Positions 51,301 to 58,779 of a DNA stretch of 64,000 nucleotides are shown here, one piece after another. This stretch comes from Labilibaculum manganireducens (GTDB lineage Bacteria; Bacteroidota; Bacteroidia; Bacteroidales; Marinifilaceae), in the NCBI RefSeq assembly GCF_002843385.1, contig NZ_MVDE01000001.1, forward strand, positions 124,001-188,000, given 5' to 3'. A model generated the notes under the pieces. That model saw nothing but the letters and a program-made list of their open reading frames with translations, ran no database searches and was not told the DNA's origin. The stretch's first letter is position 1. Each line of letters begins with the position of its first letter. A program made the position numbers and the translations under genes.

Positions 51301-52206
51301 ATGGATAACAAAAGTTTAGTATCGATCGACGACTACACAAAAGAAGAAATCCTGGAAGTATTAGCAAGAGCTGCTGAGTTCGAAAAAAATCCTAACTGCA
51401 GCTTATTAGAGGGGAAAGTTGTTGCTTCATTGTTTTTTGAGCCATCAACCCGCACTCGCTTAAGCTTCGAAACTGCAATTAGTCGCATGGGTGGAAGAAT
51501 TGTTGGATTCACCGATTCTTCGTCATCAAGCGTTACTAAAGGGGAAACTTTAAAGGATACCACTAAAATGGTGAGTAACTATTGCGACCTGATTGTTATG
51601 CGTCATCCGATTGAAGGTTCGGCCCGCTACGCATCTGAAGTGTCTGATGTTCCGGTAATTAATGCCGGAGATGGTGCCAACCAGCATCCATCTCAAACCA
51701 TGCTCGATCTTTATTCCATCATGAAAACACAGGGAACACTTGAAAACCTGAATATTTTTATGGTTGGTGACCTTAAATACGGTCGTACTGTTCATTCTCT
51801 GTTGATGGCACTTTCTCACTTCAATCCTACCTTCCATTTTATTGCTCCTCCCGAATTGGAAATTCCCCGCGGGTACAAAATTTTCATGGAAAAAAATAAT
51901 ATCAAATATTTCGAACACACCGAATTTAATGATATTATTAACGATGCTGATATTTTGTATATGACCCGTGTTCAAAAAGAACGTTTTGCGGATCCTTTGG
52001 AATATGAAAAAGTAAAAAATGTGTACATCCTTAAGAATGATATGCTTAGCAACACGAAGGATAACATGAGAATTCTTCACCCGCTTCCAAGAGTAAATGA
52101 AATAGCTGTGGATGTTGACACCAATCCAAAAGCCTACTATTTTGAACAAGCTTTAAACGGTGTTTATGCCCGACAAGCTATCATAGCAAAAGCTCTTAAT
52201 CTATAA
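51301..52206 (+). CDS. pyrB: Aspartate carbamoyltransferase, catalytic subunit
   Basis: 301 residues, normal for PyrB. Carbamoyl-phosphate motif [15 protein letters not shown] near 42, [13 protein letters not shown] near 74, [16 protein letters not shown] near 125 and the C-terminal [14 protein letters not shown] near 261. It condenses carbamoyl phosphate with aspartate, the committed step of pyrimidine synthesis. It pairs with the regulatory chain PyrI downstream to form the allosteric holoenzyme, and is controlled by the leader attenuator just upstream. Confidence 0.97.
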   Translation: MDNKSLVSIDDYTKEEILEVLARAAEFEKNPNCSLLEGKVVASLFFEPSTRTRLSFETAISRMGGRIVGFTDSSSSSVTKGETLKDTTKMVSNYCDLIVMRHPIEGSARYASEVSDVPVINAGDGANQHPSQTMLDLYSIMKTQGTLENLNIFMVGDLKYGRTVHSLLMALSHFNPTFHFIAPPELEIPRGYKIFMEKNNIKYFEHTEFNDIINDADILYMTRVQKERFADPLEYEKVKNVYILKNDMLSNTKDNMRILHPLPRVNEIAVDVDTNPKAYYFEQALNGVYARQAIIAKALNL

Positions 52207-52238
52207 ATTCATACTCACGAATAAAAGCACATCATCAT

Positions 52239-52697
52239 ATGAACACAAAAAAAGAATTGCAAGTAAGCGCTATTGAAAACGGAACTGTTATCGATCATAT
52301 TCCTGCTGAATATCTTTTTCAGGTAATTACAATTTTAGGATTGGACAAAAGTAAAAATTCAGTGACTTTTGGAAACAATTTGGAAAGTAAACTATTGGGA
52401 AAGAAAGCTATCATCAAAATTTCCGACAAATTTTTTGAAGATGAAGAAATCAATAAAATTTCATTAATTGCTCCGCATGCAAAACTAAATATCATTCGTG
52501 ATTACAAAGTTGCAGAAAAGAAAATTGTAGAATCGCCTGAAAAAGTTATTGGTATTGCTAAATGTATGAATCCAAAATGCATTACAAATGTAGAAGCTGT
52601 AACCACTCGCTTTAAGGTGATAAATAACTCTCCTATTACCCTAAAATGCCACTATTGTGAGAAAATAACAGATCACAAAAACATAGAAATTGTATAA
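52239..52697 (+). CDS. pyrI: Aspartate carbamoyltransferase, regulatory subunit
   Basis: 152 residues. N-terminal allosteric domain (VSAIENGTVIDHIPAEYLF) that binds CTP/ATP, and C-terminal zinc domain with four cysteines, CMNPKC near 109 and CHYC near 139. It follows pyrB by 32 bp. A PyrI chain means feedback control of the enzyme as in E. coli, fitting the attenuator upstream of pyrB. Confidence 0.96.
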   Translation: MNTKKELQVSAIENGTVIDHIPAEYLFQVITILGLDKSKNSVTFGNNLESKLLGKKAIIKISDKFFEDEEINKISLIAPHAKLNIIRDYKVAEKKIVESPEKVIGIAKCMNPKCITNVEAVTTRFKVINNSPITLKCHYCEKITDHKNIEIV

Positions 52698-52721
52698 TTG
52701 GCATTTCATTGTTCCTCATAT

Positions 52722-52751
52722 AAAAGAAGTCCGCTTGGGCTTCTTTTTTTT
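52722..52751 (+). terminator. Intrinsic terminator of the pyrBI operon
   Basis: AAAAGAAGTCC pairs with GGGCTTCTTTT (one U-G wobble), loop GCTT, then further T to 52751. Confidence 0.88.
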
Positions 52752-52830
52752 GTAGAATAAATATTCATCCCCCATAGATAAAAGGATAATTACTACCTTT
52801 ATATCCTCTAAAAAATAAATATCCCATAAC

Positions 52831-53490
52831 ATGACATCTTCAGAAGAACAGCTTCGCAAGCTAATATTACAAGCTATTGAGAAAGGGCAAAACGGAAAAA
52901 TAAGGGCTTGTAATAAAGACTTGAATGCCATTTATTTGATTCTTAAAAAAGATCCTTTCTTACTTTGGGATGATACTGCCATTTCTCAATTGGGAAAGGC
53001 AATTATCATGATGCTCCATTTTGATTTGATTGATGATGAAGAACAAAACATCGGCCTGGCTCATCTCTCCTATCTGTTTATTACCAGAGGAATTGAAAAA
53101 GAAGAAAATTTAGCTCCTGAAGAAGATCCGGCGGAACTTTTCCGATTAAGAAAAGATCGTGTTATTCTGATGAAAAGTTGTGATGATTCGTTTGTTGATA
53201 GTCTACAGGAATTCTATTTTGCGGATAGCAAAGCCAAGGATTTGGATGAATATAACGATCAAAGAAAGGCAGTATTAAGTCGCCTGCCCTATCTTATATT
53301 TGCTGACATACATTTAATTGAACAGGAATACCAAAACCTTAGAGATGATGTATACTTACTTGAAACAGCAAATTTTATTGAGTATGAAAACGAGATGAGT
53401 GACGAGAACTTACAGGAAGGACTTTTACTGCACAAAATTTTGTATAAACATACTTATCAGAAGTTGAAAAATGGAGAATTGAATTACTAA
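52831..53490 (+). CDS. Conserved hypothetical helical protein
   Basis: 219 residues, soluble, acidic and mostly helical by composition, with no signal peptide, transmembrane segment, cysteine motif or catalytic signature I can recognise. Sections such as EEQLRKLILQAIEKGQNGKIR at the start and the central DEEQNIGLAHLSYLFITRGI look like repeat-helical packing. A near-consensus -7 box TACCTTTA is about 35 bp upstream, so it is probably transcribed on its own after the pyrBI terminator. Codon use resembles its neighbours. Function unknown. Confidence 0.7.
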   Translation: MTSSEEQLRKLILQAIEKGQNGKIRACNKDLNAIYLILKKDPFLLWDDTAISQLGKAIIMMLHFDLIDDEEQNIGLAHLSYLFITRGIEKEENLAPEEDPAELFRLRKDRVILMKSCDDSFVDSLQEFYFADSKAKDLDEYNDQRKAVLSRLPYLIFADIHLIEQEYQNLRDDVYLLETANFIEYENEMSDENLQEGLLLHKILYKHTYQKLKNGELNY

Positions 53491-53589
53491 CAACTCTTTA
53501 AAAATTAAAGGATTGTTACATGTTATTTGAATACTTTTTACGTTAAAAATTCATTCCTTTACACATGAATTCTTGTTACTTACGGCTCT

Positions 53590-53690
53590 AAACAAACAGG
53601 ATTGTGTGAGGGATAGCAGCGGTATCCTTTTTTGAGGAACGAAAAAAAGATTTAGCGAATAGCCCGACCCAAAGGGACACACCCAAACAT
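53590..53690 (+). ncRNA. Structured RNA candidate, possibly 6S-like
   Basis: GC-richer block in a 385 bp AT-rich gap (53491-53875). GGATA-GCAGCGG-TATCC (53611-53627) forms a local hairpin followed by six T. GTGTG (53604-53608) can pair with CACAC (53678-53682), enclosing GAGGAACG, TTTAGCGAATAGCCCGACCC and AAAGGGA. The string GGGATAGCAGCGGTATCC followed by TAGCGAATAGCCCGACC looks like a sequence I have seen conserved in intergenic DNA of Bacteroidota; a 6S-type RNA is one candidate. Strand and ends are not certain. The rest of the gap shows nothing else. Confidence 0.45.
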
Positions 53691-53875
53691 CAGAAAAAGA
53701 CTTTTTTATCCGCAAAACATATAAAAGCTTATGGGTTTGCACTTTTATTTATATCTTTCTACTTGATTTCGCGGGAAGCGCAAAAATGGCTGTAATTCTT
53801 CCTGTTACAAATACATTTTACCTAAGCATAACATGCTTGTAATTCAGCCAATTGGAACAATAAACAATAGTTTTT

Positions 53876-55366
53876 ATGGATATAGAAAAATACGACCTTG
53901 TTGTCTTGGGAAGTGGACCGGCAGGTTTCTCGGCAGCAATGCGTGCCATCGATTTTAAAAAATCGGTTTGTATCATCGAGGCAAGTCATTTAGGAGGTGC
54001 CGGTATTATGAATGGTGCTTTAACTTCAAAGGCAATGTGGGAATTATCGAGAGATTTTTCAATAGCGTCGTCGGTAATGAGAGGTTATCGTGCATCGGGT
54101 TTAAATGTTGACTACAAAAAGGTTCAGCAAACCATTATACAGGCTGCGAAGCAAAAACAGCTACAAATGCTGTCGCAAATTGAGACTTACTCGGAACCTT
54201 CGGAGACTTACGGAAATATTACCTTAAAATACGGCTGGGGAAAATTTATAGATTCGCATACTGTTGAGGTAATTTCCAATAACAAAATAGAACAGATTAA
54301 AGGTGATAATTTTATTATTGCGACAGGTTCCCGGCCCAGACCTATGCCAGATGTTGAGATTGATAATGAGCGAATTATTGACTCGGAAGGCATAATGGAT
54401 TTAAAAGAATTTCCGGAACGAATGATTATTATTGGCTCGGGAATTATTGGTTGTGAATACGCCACTATTTTTTCCAATTACAACCAGACAGAAGTTCACT
54501 TATTGGACCGACAGCATAAGGTAATTCCTTATGAAGATGATGATTTGAGTAATTTTGTTGGGAAAAATTTAGAAAGCAACGGTGTAATTATACATCACAC
54601 GGCAAACTTAAGAACAATTCGAAAACGTCCGGATTTTTTAGAAGTTGTACTGGATTATCAAGATGGACATTCAACAGTAATAGAGGTAGATGTGGCTATT
54701 GTAGCTATTGGAAGAATGCCGAATCTGGATAATATTGGACTGGAAAATGTTGGAATCAACACTACAAATCGTGGTTATCTTGATATTAATGAAGTTTGTG
54801 CCACAGACAATTTTCAATCGTGCAACATTTTTGCTGCAGGTGATGTATCGGGGCATGCACAATTGTATTCGGTTGCTGAACTGCAAGGCAGATATATTGT
54901 TGAGGCTTTGTATGGCAACTCAGAATATCCATTGGACTACTCAAATATGTCGACCTTAATGTTCTTTAAACCTGAAGTTGCGGCTGTTGGTTTGAATGAG
55001 AAGGCCTGCCAAAAATGTGGTATTCCATACAAAGTTGCAACCTATTCAAACTCATTGGTAAACCGTGCTATTGCCATGCGTGCTACCGATGGATTTGTGA
55101 AAATTATTGTAAGTGATGATGGTAAGGATCGAATATTGGGTATGCGTGCTGCAGGGCCACAGGCTTCTACCCTAATCACATCCATTGCATACCAGATTAC
55201 ACAAAAAGGAACTTTGAAAGACATTCGGCAAAACGTTCATCCACACCCAAGTATTAGCGAGGGAATTCAGGAATGTTTGCGGGTTTTTGAAGGAAAATCA
55301 ATTTATAAACCCAAAGCCTTTCCCGATTTAATAAAATTGGAAAGTTGGCAACCTGAAGAGGTTTAA
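53876..55366 (+). CDS. Lpd/SthA-type FAD-NAD(P) oxidoreductase lacking the redox disulfide
   Basis: 496 residues. FAD motif LVVLGSGPAGFSAAMRA at the N-terminus, IIATGSRPR near 148, NAD motif MIIIGSGIIGCEYATIFS near 183, second FAD contact IFAAGDVSG near 320, dimerisation domain to the end with HPHPSISEGIQE near 460, keeping the His-Glu pair. The active-site segment reads GGAGIMNGALTSK: the positions of both redox cysteines of GGTCLNVGCIPSK are Gly43 and Ala48. It thus cannot act as a disulfide reductase and is nearer to soluble transhydrogenase (SthA). The partner or substrate is unknown. Ended by a strong terminator. Confidence 0.82.
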   Translation: MDIEKYDLVVLGSGPAGFSAAMRAIDFKKSVCIIEASHLGGAGIMNGALTSKAMWELSRDFSIASSVMRGYRASGLNVDYKKVQQTIIQAAKQKQLQMLSQIETYSEPSETYGNITLKYGWGKFIDSHTVEVISNNKIEQIKGDNFIIATGSRPRPMPDVEIDNERIIDSEGIMDLKEFPERMIIIGSGIIGCEYATIFSNYNQTEVHLLDRQHKVIPYEDDDLSNFVGKNLESNGVIIHHTANLRTIRKRPDFLEVVLDYQDGHSTVIEVDVAIVAIGRMPNLDNIGLENVGINTTNRGYLDINEVCATDNFQSCNIFAAGDVSGHAQLYSVAELQGRYIVEALYGNSEYPLDYSNMSTLMFFKPEVAAVGLNEKACQKCGIPYKVATYSNSLVNRAIAMRATDGFVKIIVSDDGKDRILGMRAAGPQASTLITSIAYQITQKGTLKDIRQNVHPHPSISEGIQECLRVFEGKSIYKPKAFPDLIKLESWQPEEV

Positions 55367-55370
55367 TACC

Positions 55371-55409
55371 AAATTAGACGCGATTATAAATCGCGTCTAA
55401 TTTTTTTTT
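55371..55409 (+). terminator. Intrinsic terminator after the flavoprotein gene
   Basis: Perfect 15 bp stem AAATTAGACGCGATT/AATCGCGTCTAATTT with loop ATA, then T to 55409. One of the strongest hairpins in the window. Confidence 0.92.
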
Positions 55410-55509
55410 GCACTATTCAACTTTCCTCATTCGTGCTAAAAAATGTTTTGATATAAATCCCTGAAGATTTCGTAACTTTTAGTAACCCAAAATCTTAAAA
55501 CAAACAGCT

Positions 55510-55824
55510 ATGAACTCAACAGAAATGATGAACATTATAATGACTGGTGATTGGCGAAATACAGAAACAAATGATGTCTGTTCTTTTTCCTGGTCGGATT
55601 CGGATCATTCAATAACGATGAAATACATTTCCGGAGACAAGACCGGACGCAAAGATTCCCATCAATTTGTAAAATTATATCATAACGCTGAGTACCTGAA
55701 AAATTGCAATCTACTGCGGTATCAGAGTAATTTGTTTACCAGCGAATTTACTCTTGAATCGGAAAACGGCCCCCTTTTGGTCGTATCGAATGTTTTTGGG
55801 AAAATGAAACTTATCCGACAATAA
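55510..55824 (+). CDS. Small hypothetical protein
   Basis: 104 residues, soluble, no signal or membrane segment. Sequence features: SFSWSDSDHSITMKYISGDKTGRKDSH in the first half and ESENGPLLVVSNVFGKMKLIRQ at the end, suggesting a small beta-rich fold. I do not recognise it. It stands between two terminators, so it would need its own promoter; an in-frame ATG with a following hydrophilic start and neighbour-like codon use support a real gene. Confidence 0.6.
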   Translation: MNSTEMMNIIMTGDWRNTETNDVCSFSWSDSDHSITMKYISGDKTGRKDSHQFVKLYHNAEYLKNCNLLRYQSNLFTSEFTLESENGPLLVVSNVFGKMKLIRQ

Positions 55825-55837
55825 TAAAAAAAACGGA

Positions 55838-55869
55838 AAACCATCTTACAAGAACATATAAGATGGTTT
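55838..55869 (-). terminator. Terminator for the 55891 membrane gene
   Basis: AAACCATCTTA/TAAGATGGTTT with a ten-base loop; on the minus strand it is followed by TTCCG and eight T. It separates the convergent genes. Confidence 0.78.
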
Positions 55870-55890
55870 GGTGCTATTCAATACGTGCTG

Positions 55891-56556
55891 TTAGTTTTCT
55901 ATTTCTTTTATTAGCTCAAGAGCATTGTCACGAATAGGTTTATACTTTAATATCCAGAGGATATACCCTAACACCAACAATATTACAAGAATATATATAA
56001 ACAATCCTGTTGCCATAAATACAATTATCATTGGAAATTCATTTACTGTTTTAGCAAACATTTTATACCAATGCTCTCCACTAAACAGAAACTGCCATGC
56101 TTCAACCAAATAAACTCTCCAATTTAGATCTGAATTAAAGAACTGCTTAATTGTTAAAAATATTTTTTCGTTAAGACCTAAACCTACAGCTAAGAAAAGA
56201 AATGCAGGAATACTAGCCAAATCTATTGGATGGAATATTCTGTATCGTTTTTCTGTTTTCTTCAATAACATCAAAGTTGGTTCGGCATAAGATATTTTTT
56301 TCATTTTCTTTTGTGCATAGGCCATACAAAACAAAAATATGGAAAATCCAGACACAATAAATACTACTTTAAGAATTGGCACAAGTCCTCCCTTTTCTAT
56401 TTCGAAATAGAATATAGGAATGTAAATAATCAGAAGGACGATGTATGTTATTTTTAAAATCTTATAGAGTTTTTGAAGATTATTATCTTCCCTTTTTAAT
56501 TTACCGATAAACGATCCCATATCGTTTGTATCCTTTGAAATCTTACTATTACTCAT
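55891..56556 (-). CDS. Membrane protein, possible partner of the ECF sigma factor
   Basis: 221 residues with about four or five transmembrane helices (ILKITYIVLLIIYIPIFYF; ILKVVFIVSGFSIFLFCMAY; ASIPAFLFLAVGLGL; MIIVFMATGLFIYILVILLV). The cytoplasmic N-terminus of about 35 residues is charged. The ATG overlaps the sigma gene stop by 8 bp, so the two are translationally coupled. It lacks the zinc anti-sigma motif, but position suggests an anti-sigma or signal-sensing role. Function is inferred from position only. Confidence 0.75.
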   Translation of the reverse strand: MSNSKISKDTNDMGSFIGKLKREDNNLQKLYKILKITYIVLLIIYIPIFYFEIEKGGLVPILKVVFIVSGFSIFLFCMAYAQKKMKKISYAEPTLMLLKKTEKRYRIFHPIDLASIPAFLFLAVGLGLNEKIFLTIKQFFNSDLNWRVYLVEAWQFLFSGEHWYKMFAKTVNEFPMIIVFMATGLFIYILVILLVLGYILWILKYKPIRDNALELIKEIEN

Positions 56557-57076
56557 GTCTGCCTCCTGATAATTTAGATTTTAACTGCTCTTTAATTCTA
56601 TGAATTTTCACCTTCACATTAGATTCTTTTATCCCAATTACATCGGCAATTTCTTTCATCGATAACCCTTCAAGCATCAGCGAAATTAAGGCCTTGTCGA
56701 TCACAGACAATTGATTTAGCTCATTTTGAAGCTGATTAAGCATTGCTTCCTCCCTGTGTTTTTCAAGCAAACTTTCGTCATCAATGATGGAATTCAGATT
56801 TTGTGAATCACTGCTAACTATCAATTTCATCTGTCGGAAATTTTTGCCTGTAAAACTAAGAGAAGTATTCACGGCAACCCGATAAACCCATGTACTTACC
56901 ATTGAATCGCCCCGGAAATTGTCCAGACTTTTCCAAATGTTTACAAGTACTTCCTGATACATGTCTTTCTGATTTTCGGAATTAGAATTGTAATAATTAC
57001 AAATACGCCGAATCCGGTCGCTGTTTTCTGCTAAAATTTTATTAAATTGTTCTTCTTTGTTCACTTTATCAATCAT
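56549..57076 (-). CDS. ECF-type RNA polymerase sigma-70 factor
   Basis: 175 residues from the ATG at 57076. That start overlaps the upstream gene stop by 8 bp; a longer frame to 57130 would overlap it by over 60 bp. Region 2: NQKDMYQEVLVNIWKSLDNF near 44 and GDSMVSTWVYRVAVNTSLSF; region 4: DKALISLMLEGLSMKEIADV near 130 with HTH IGIKESNVKVKIHRIKEQL. Likely redirects transcription in response to an envelope signal via the coupled membrane protein. Confidence 0.9.
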   Translation of the reverse strand: MIDKVNKEEQFNKILAENSDRIRRICNYYNSNSENQKDMYQEVLVNIWKSLDNFRGDSMVSTWVYRVAVNTSLSFTGKNFRQMKLIVSSDSQNLNSIIDDESLLEKHREEAMLNQLQNELNQLSVIDKALISLMLEGLSMKEIADVIGIKESNVKVKIHRIKEQLKSKLSGGRHE

Positions 57077-57299
57077 TTTTTTGACATTCAAGAGATTTTT
57101 CCTGCAAAGGATGTTGCTTGTTGATAGCACAATATATTAAATAAGCCGCTCCGGTAAGAATAAACACAAACAAAATCCCTTCACCAATACCCAATTCAAA
57201 ATCCGTCAACCGATCATAAAACCGTCTGCATAATAAAAAACCAATATTCCCAACTCCAAAAGAGGCATTCAAGTAGTAACGCAATCCTTTATTCTTCAT
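57069..57299 (-). CDS. Small membrane protein upstream of the sigma gene
   Basis: 76 residues with one or two hydrophobic segments (FGVGNIGFLLCRRF weak; GILFVFILTGAAYLIYCAI strong) and a polar tail. It overlaps the sigma start, so it is the first gene of a coupled three-gene unit. No known domain. The pattern small membrane protein-sigma-membrane protein suggests a role in signal input. Confidence 0.65.
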   Translation of the reverse strand: MKNKGLRYYLNASFGVGNIGFLLCRRFYDRLTDFELGIGEGILFVFILTGAAYLIYCAINKQHPLQEKSLECQKND

Positions 57300-57470
57300 T
57301 TTATACTTTCATTTTAATTTGCAATAAAAAAACTGAAGAGAAAACTTTTCGGTTTGACTAATCATCTAAACTTCCACAAGCCAACTATTATTTATAAAGC
57401 TTTCTTATCAATTTAGTACCCGAAATTCTGAATAGTTACAAATAATTTTATTTTTTTTCGAAAAAAAAAT

Positions 57471-57504
57471 AAAACCGCTTTACATACATCTGTAAAGCGG
57501 TTTT
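57471..57504 (-). terminator. Terminator for the 57528 gene
   Basis: Perfect 14 bp stem AAAACCGCTTTACA/TGTAAAGCGGTTTT, loop TACATC; a run of nine A before it on the plus strand gives the T-tract on the minus strand. Confidence 0.92.
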
Positions 57505-57527
57505 ATCTGGAGTTTCATCATCGTAGA

Positions 57528-58043
57528 TCAACGCTTTGCCACCTCAGCAACAACTGCTTCAGGATCTTCTAAAATAGCCTGCTCTTCCCGATTCAATTCC
57601 AATTCCCGTATCAATTTCTCTTTAGTTGGGTAATAAGTTGCGAACAGCAGCATAATTATAACAGCAAAACCCAGCAAAAGCAATTCGCCGGTGAGTAAAT
57701 AGGTAATAATGGCGAAGAAAGCCGTTCCTTCGAGCATTGCATATTTGATGATGCTGATTGCCCGATAAGATTCCATTTTAGTTTTTAATTCAGTCTCCTC
57801 TTTTGCCAGCTTTAATTTTTTGTTTGAAACTAAGTTGCCAACACTATAGGTCACAAGAAAAAACAAGGGTATCATAATCATGAACATAGTGCGCAGCACT
57901 TCATCGCCGGCCACAACTGCTCCTTGTGTTTGATTGATAAAAACGGCAAAGGATGCGAAAAACACCTGACCAATTAATAAGGCAGCATGAATAAGGGTAC
58001 TGCTGCGTTGGTACTGCTGAAAATTTTGTTTTGTTTTATTCAT
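57528..58043 (-). CDS. Four-helix membrane protein of unknown function
   Basis: 171 residues with four transmembrane helices (LIHAALLIGQVFFASFAVFI; MFMIMIPLFFLVTYSVGNLV; IIKYAMLEGTAFFAIITYLL; LLLGFAVIIMLLFATYYP) and a charged C-terminal tail (KEKLIRELELNREEQAILED). Similar proteins are common and unnamed in Bacteroidota. It lies 49 bp after the 58093 gene, probably in one operon with it. Function unknown. Confidence 0.72.
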   Translation of the reverse strand: MNKTKQNFQQYQRSSTLIHAALLIGQVFFASFAVFINQTQGAVVAGDEVLRTMFMIMIPLFFLVTYSVGNLVSNKKLKLAKEETELKTKMESYRAISIIKYAMLEGTAFFAIITYLLTGELLLLGFAVIIMLLFATYYPTKEKLIRELELNREEQAILEDPEAVVAEVAKR

Positions 58044-58092
58044 ATTGGTTTAAGATTTTTCTTTTTGACAGATACTATTTCTTAGATAAAAC

Positions 58093-58452
58093 TTACTTTG
58101 AATTCATATAAACAGTAACCGATTTTGAGTTCAGCAAAACCAAAAGTACAATCAGTGTGATGAATAATACTGTATATGCCATAGCGTAATTCAGGCCCAT
58201 TGCAAAAGCCATGAATATTGTGGCAAACAAAATAAATCCTGTTAGAATTCCTGCAATGTGCCGAACAAATTTCCATTTTGCAAGCAAGCCAATGGCCAGA
58301 ATAATACTTAAGCCACCCATTATTTTAAAATGCCCGGTTTCTGATACAAAATACTCTTTGTACAAATCGGTTACAATAGGTATTGCAATAAGAATAATGG
58401 CAGCACAAAGTGTTGCTTTAAATCCTTTTTGCTGGTAAAATTTTAAATTCAT
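58093..58452 (-). CDS. Small four-helix membrane protein
   Basis: 119 residues, about four transmembrane helices (KATLCAAIILIAIPIVTDLY; IMGGLSIILAIGLLAKWKFV; HIAGILTGFILFATIFMAFA; YTVLFITLIVLLVLLN). Size and layout recall DoxX-like or DUF-type small membrane proteins, but no signature residue is clear. First gene of a two-gene unit with 57528. Confidence 0.68.
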   Translation of the reverse strand: MNLKFYQQKGFKATLCAAIILIAIPIVTDLYKEYFVSETGHFKIMGGLSIILAIGLLAKWKFVRHIAGILTGFILFATIFMAFAMGLNYAMAYTVLFITLIVLLVLLNSKSVTVYMNSK

Positions 58453-58779
58453 AAAATTGTAATTTTCGTTTCGTATTTATCTGAAACAGCTCATTTACCT
58501 GTTTCAATTCCCGAATCTACAAAACAGAAACTAGCTAACAAAACATTTATATCGAAAAATTTAAATCTACTTTATAACATAAAAAGACTACTTTATCTTA
58601 TTCTATTGAACCGTGGCTACATTACCAATAAAAAAAGAAAGGTGTCATTAAAAACACCTGAGAAGGATATCAAAAAAACTTTTCGCATTAAAATCATTTT
58701 TTCCGTTTCACAGTAGGGGTATTTCTTTCTTCAATTGTCTTCCTGATGATTTTAAGAATAATAATGCGAAATAAAAATC
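58453..58779. other. 327 bp divergent gap between 58452 and the TonB receptor
   Basis: AT-rich. A short hairpin AGGTGT-N8-ACACCT lies at 58640-58659 with a run of A before it. No exact promoter box was found for either gene. Confidence 0.4.

Noticed and set aside
51550-52149. 199-codon minus-strand frame opposite pyrB
   Set aside because: Complete shadow of the conserved pyrB frame; its composition follows from pyrB codons.
53551-53742. 63-codon minus-strand frame over the RNA candidate
   Set aside because: No protein-like features; the region is better explained by RNA structure.
58640-58659. Terminator in the 58453-58779 gap
   Set aside because: The stem is only 6 bp with an 8-base loop, and it does not follow either gene's stop.
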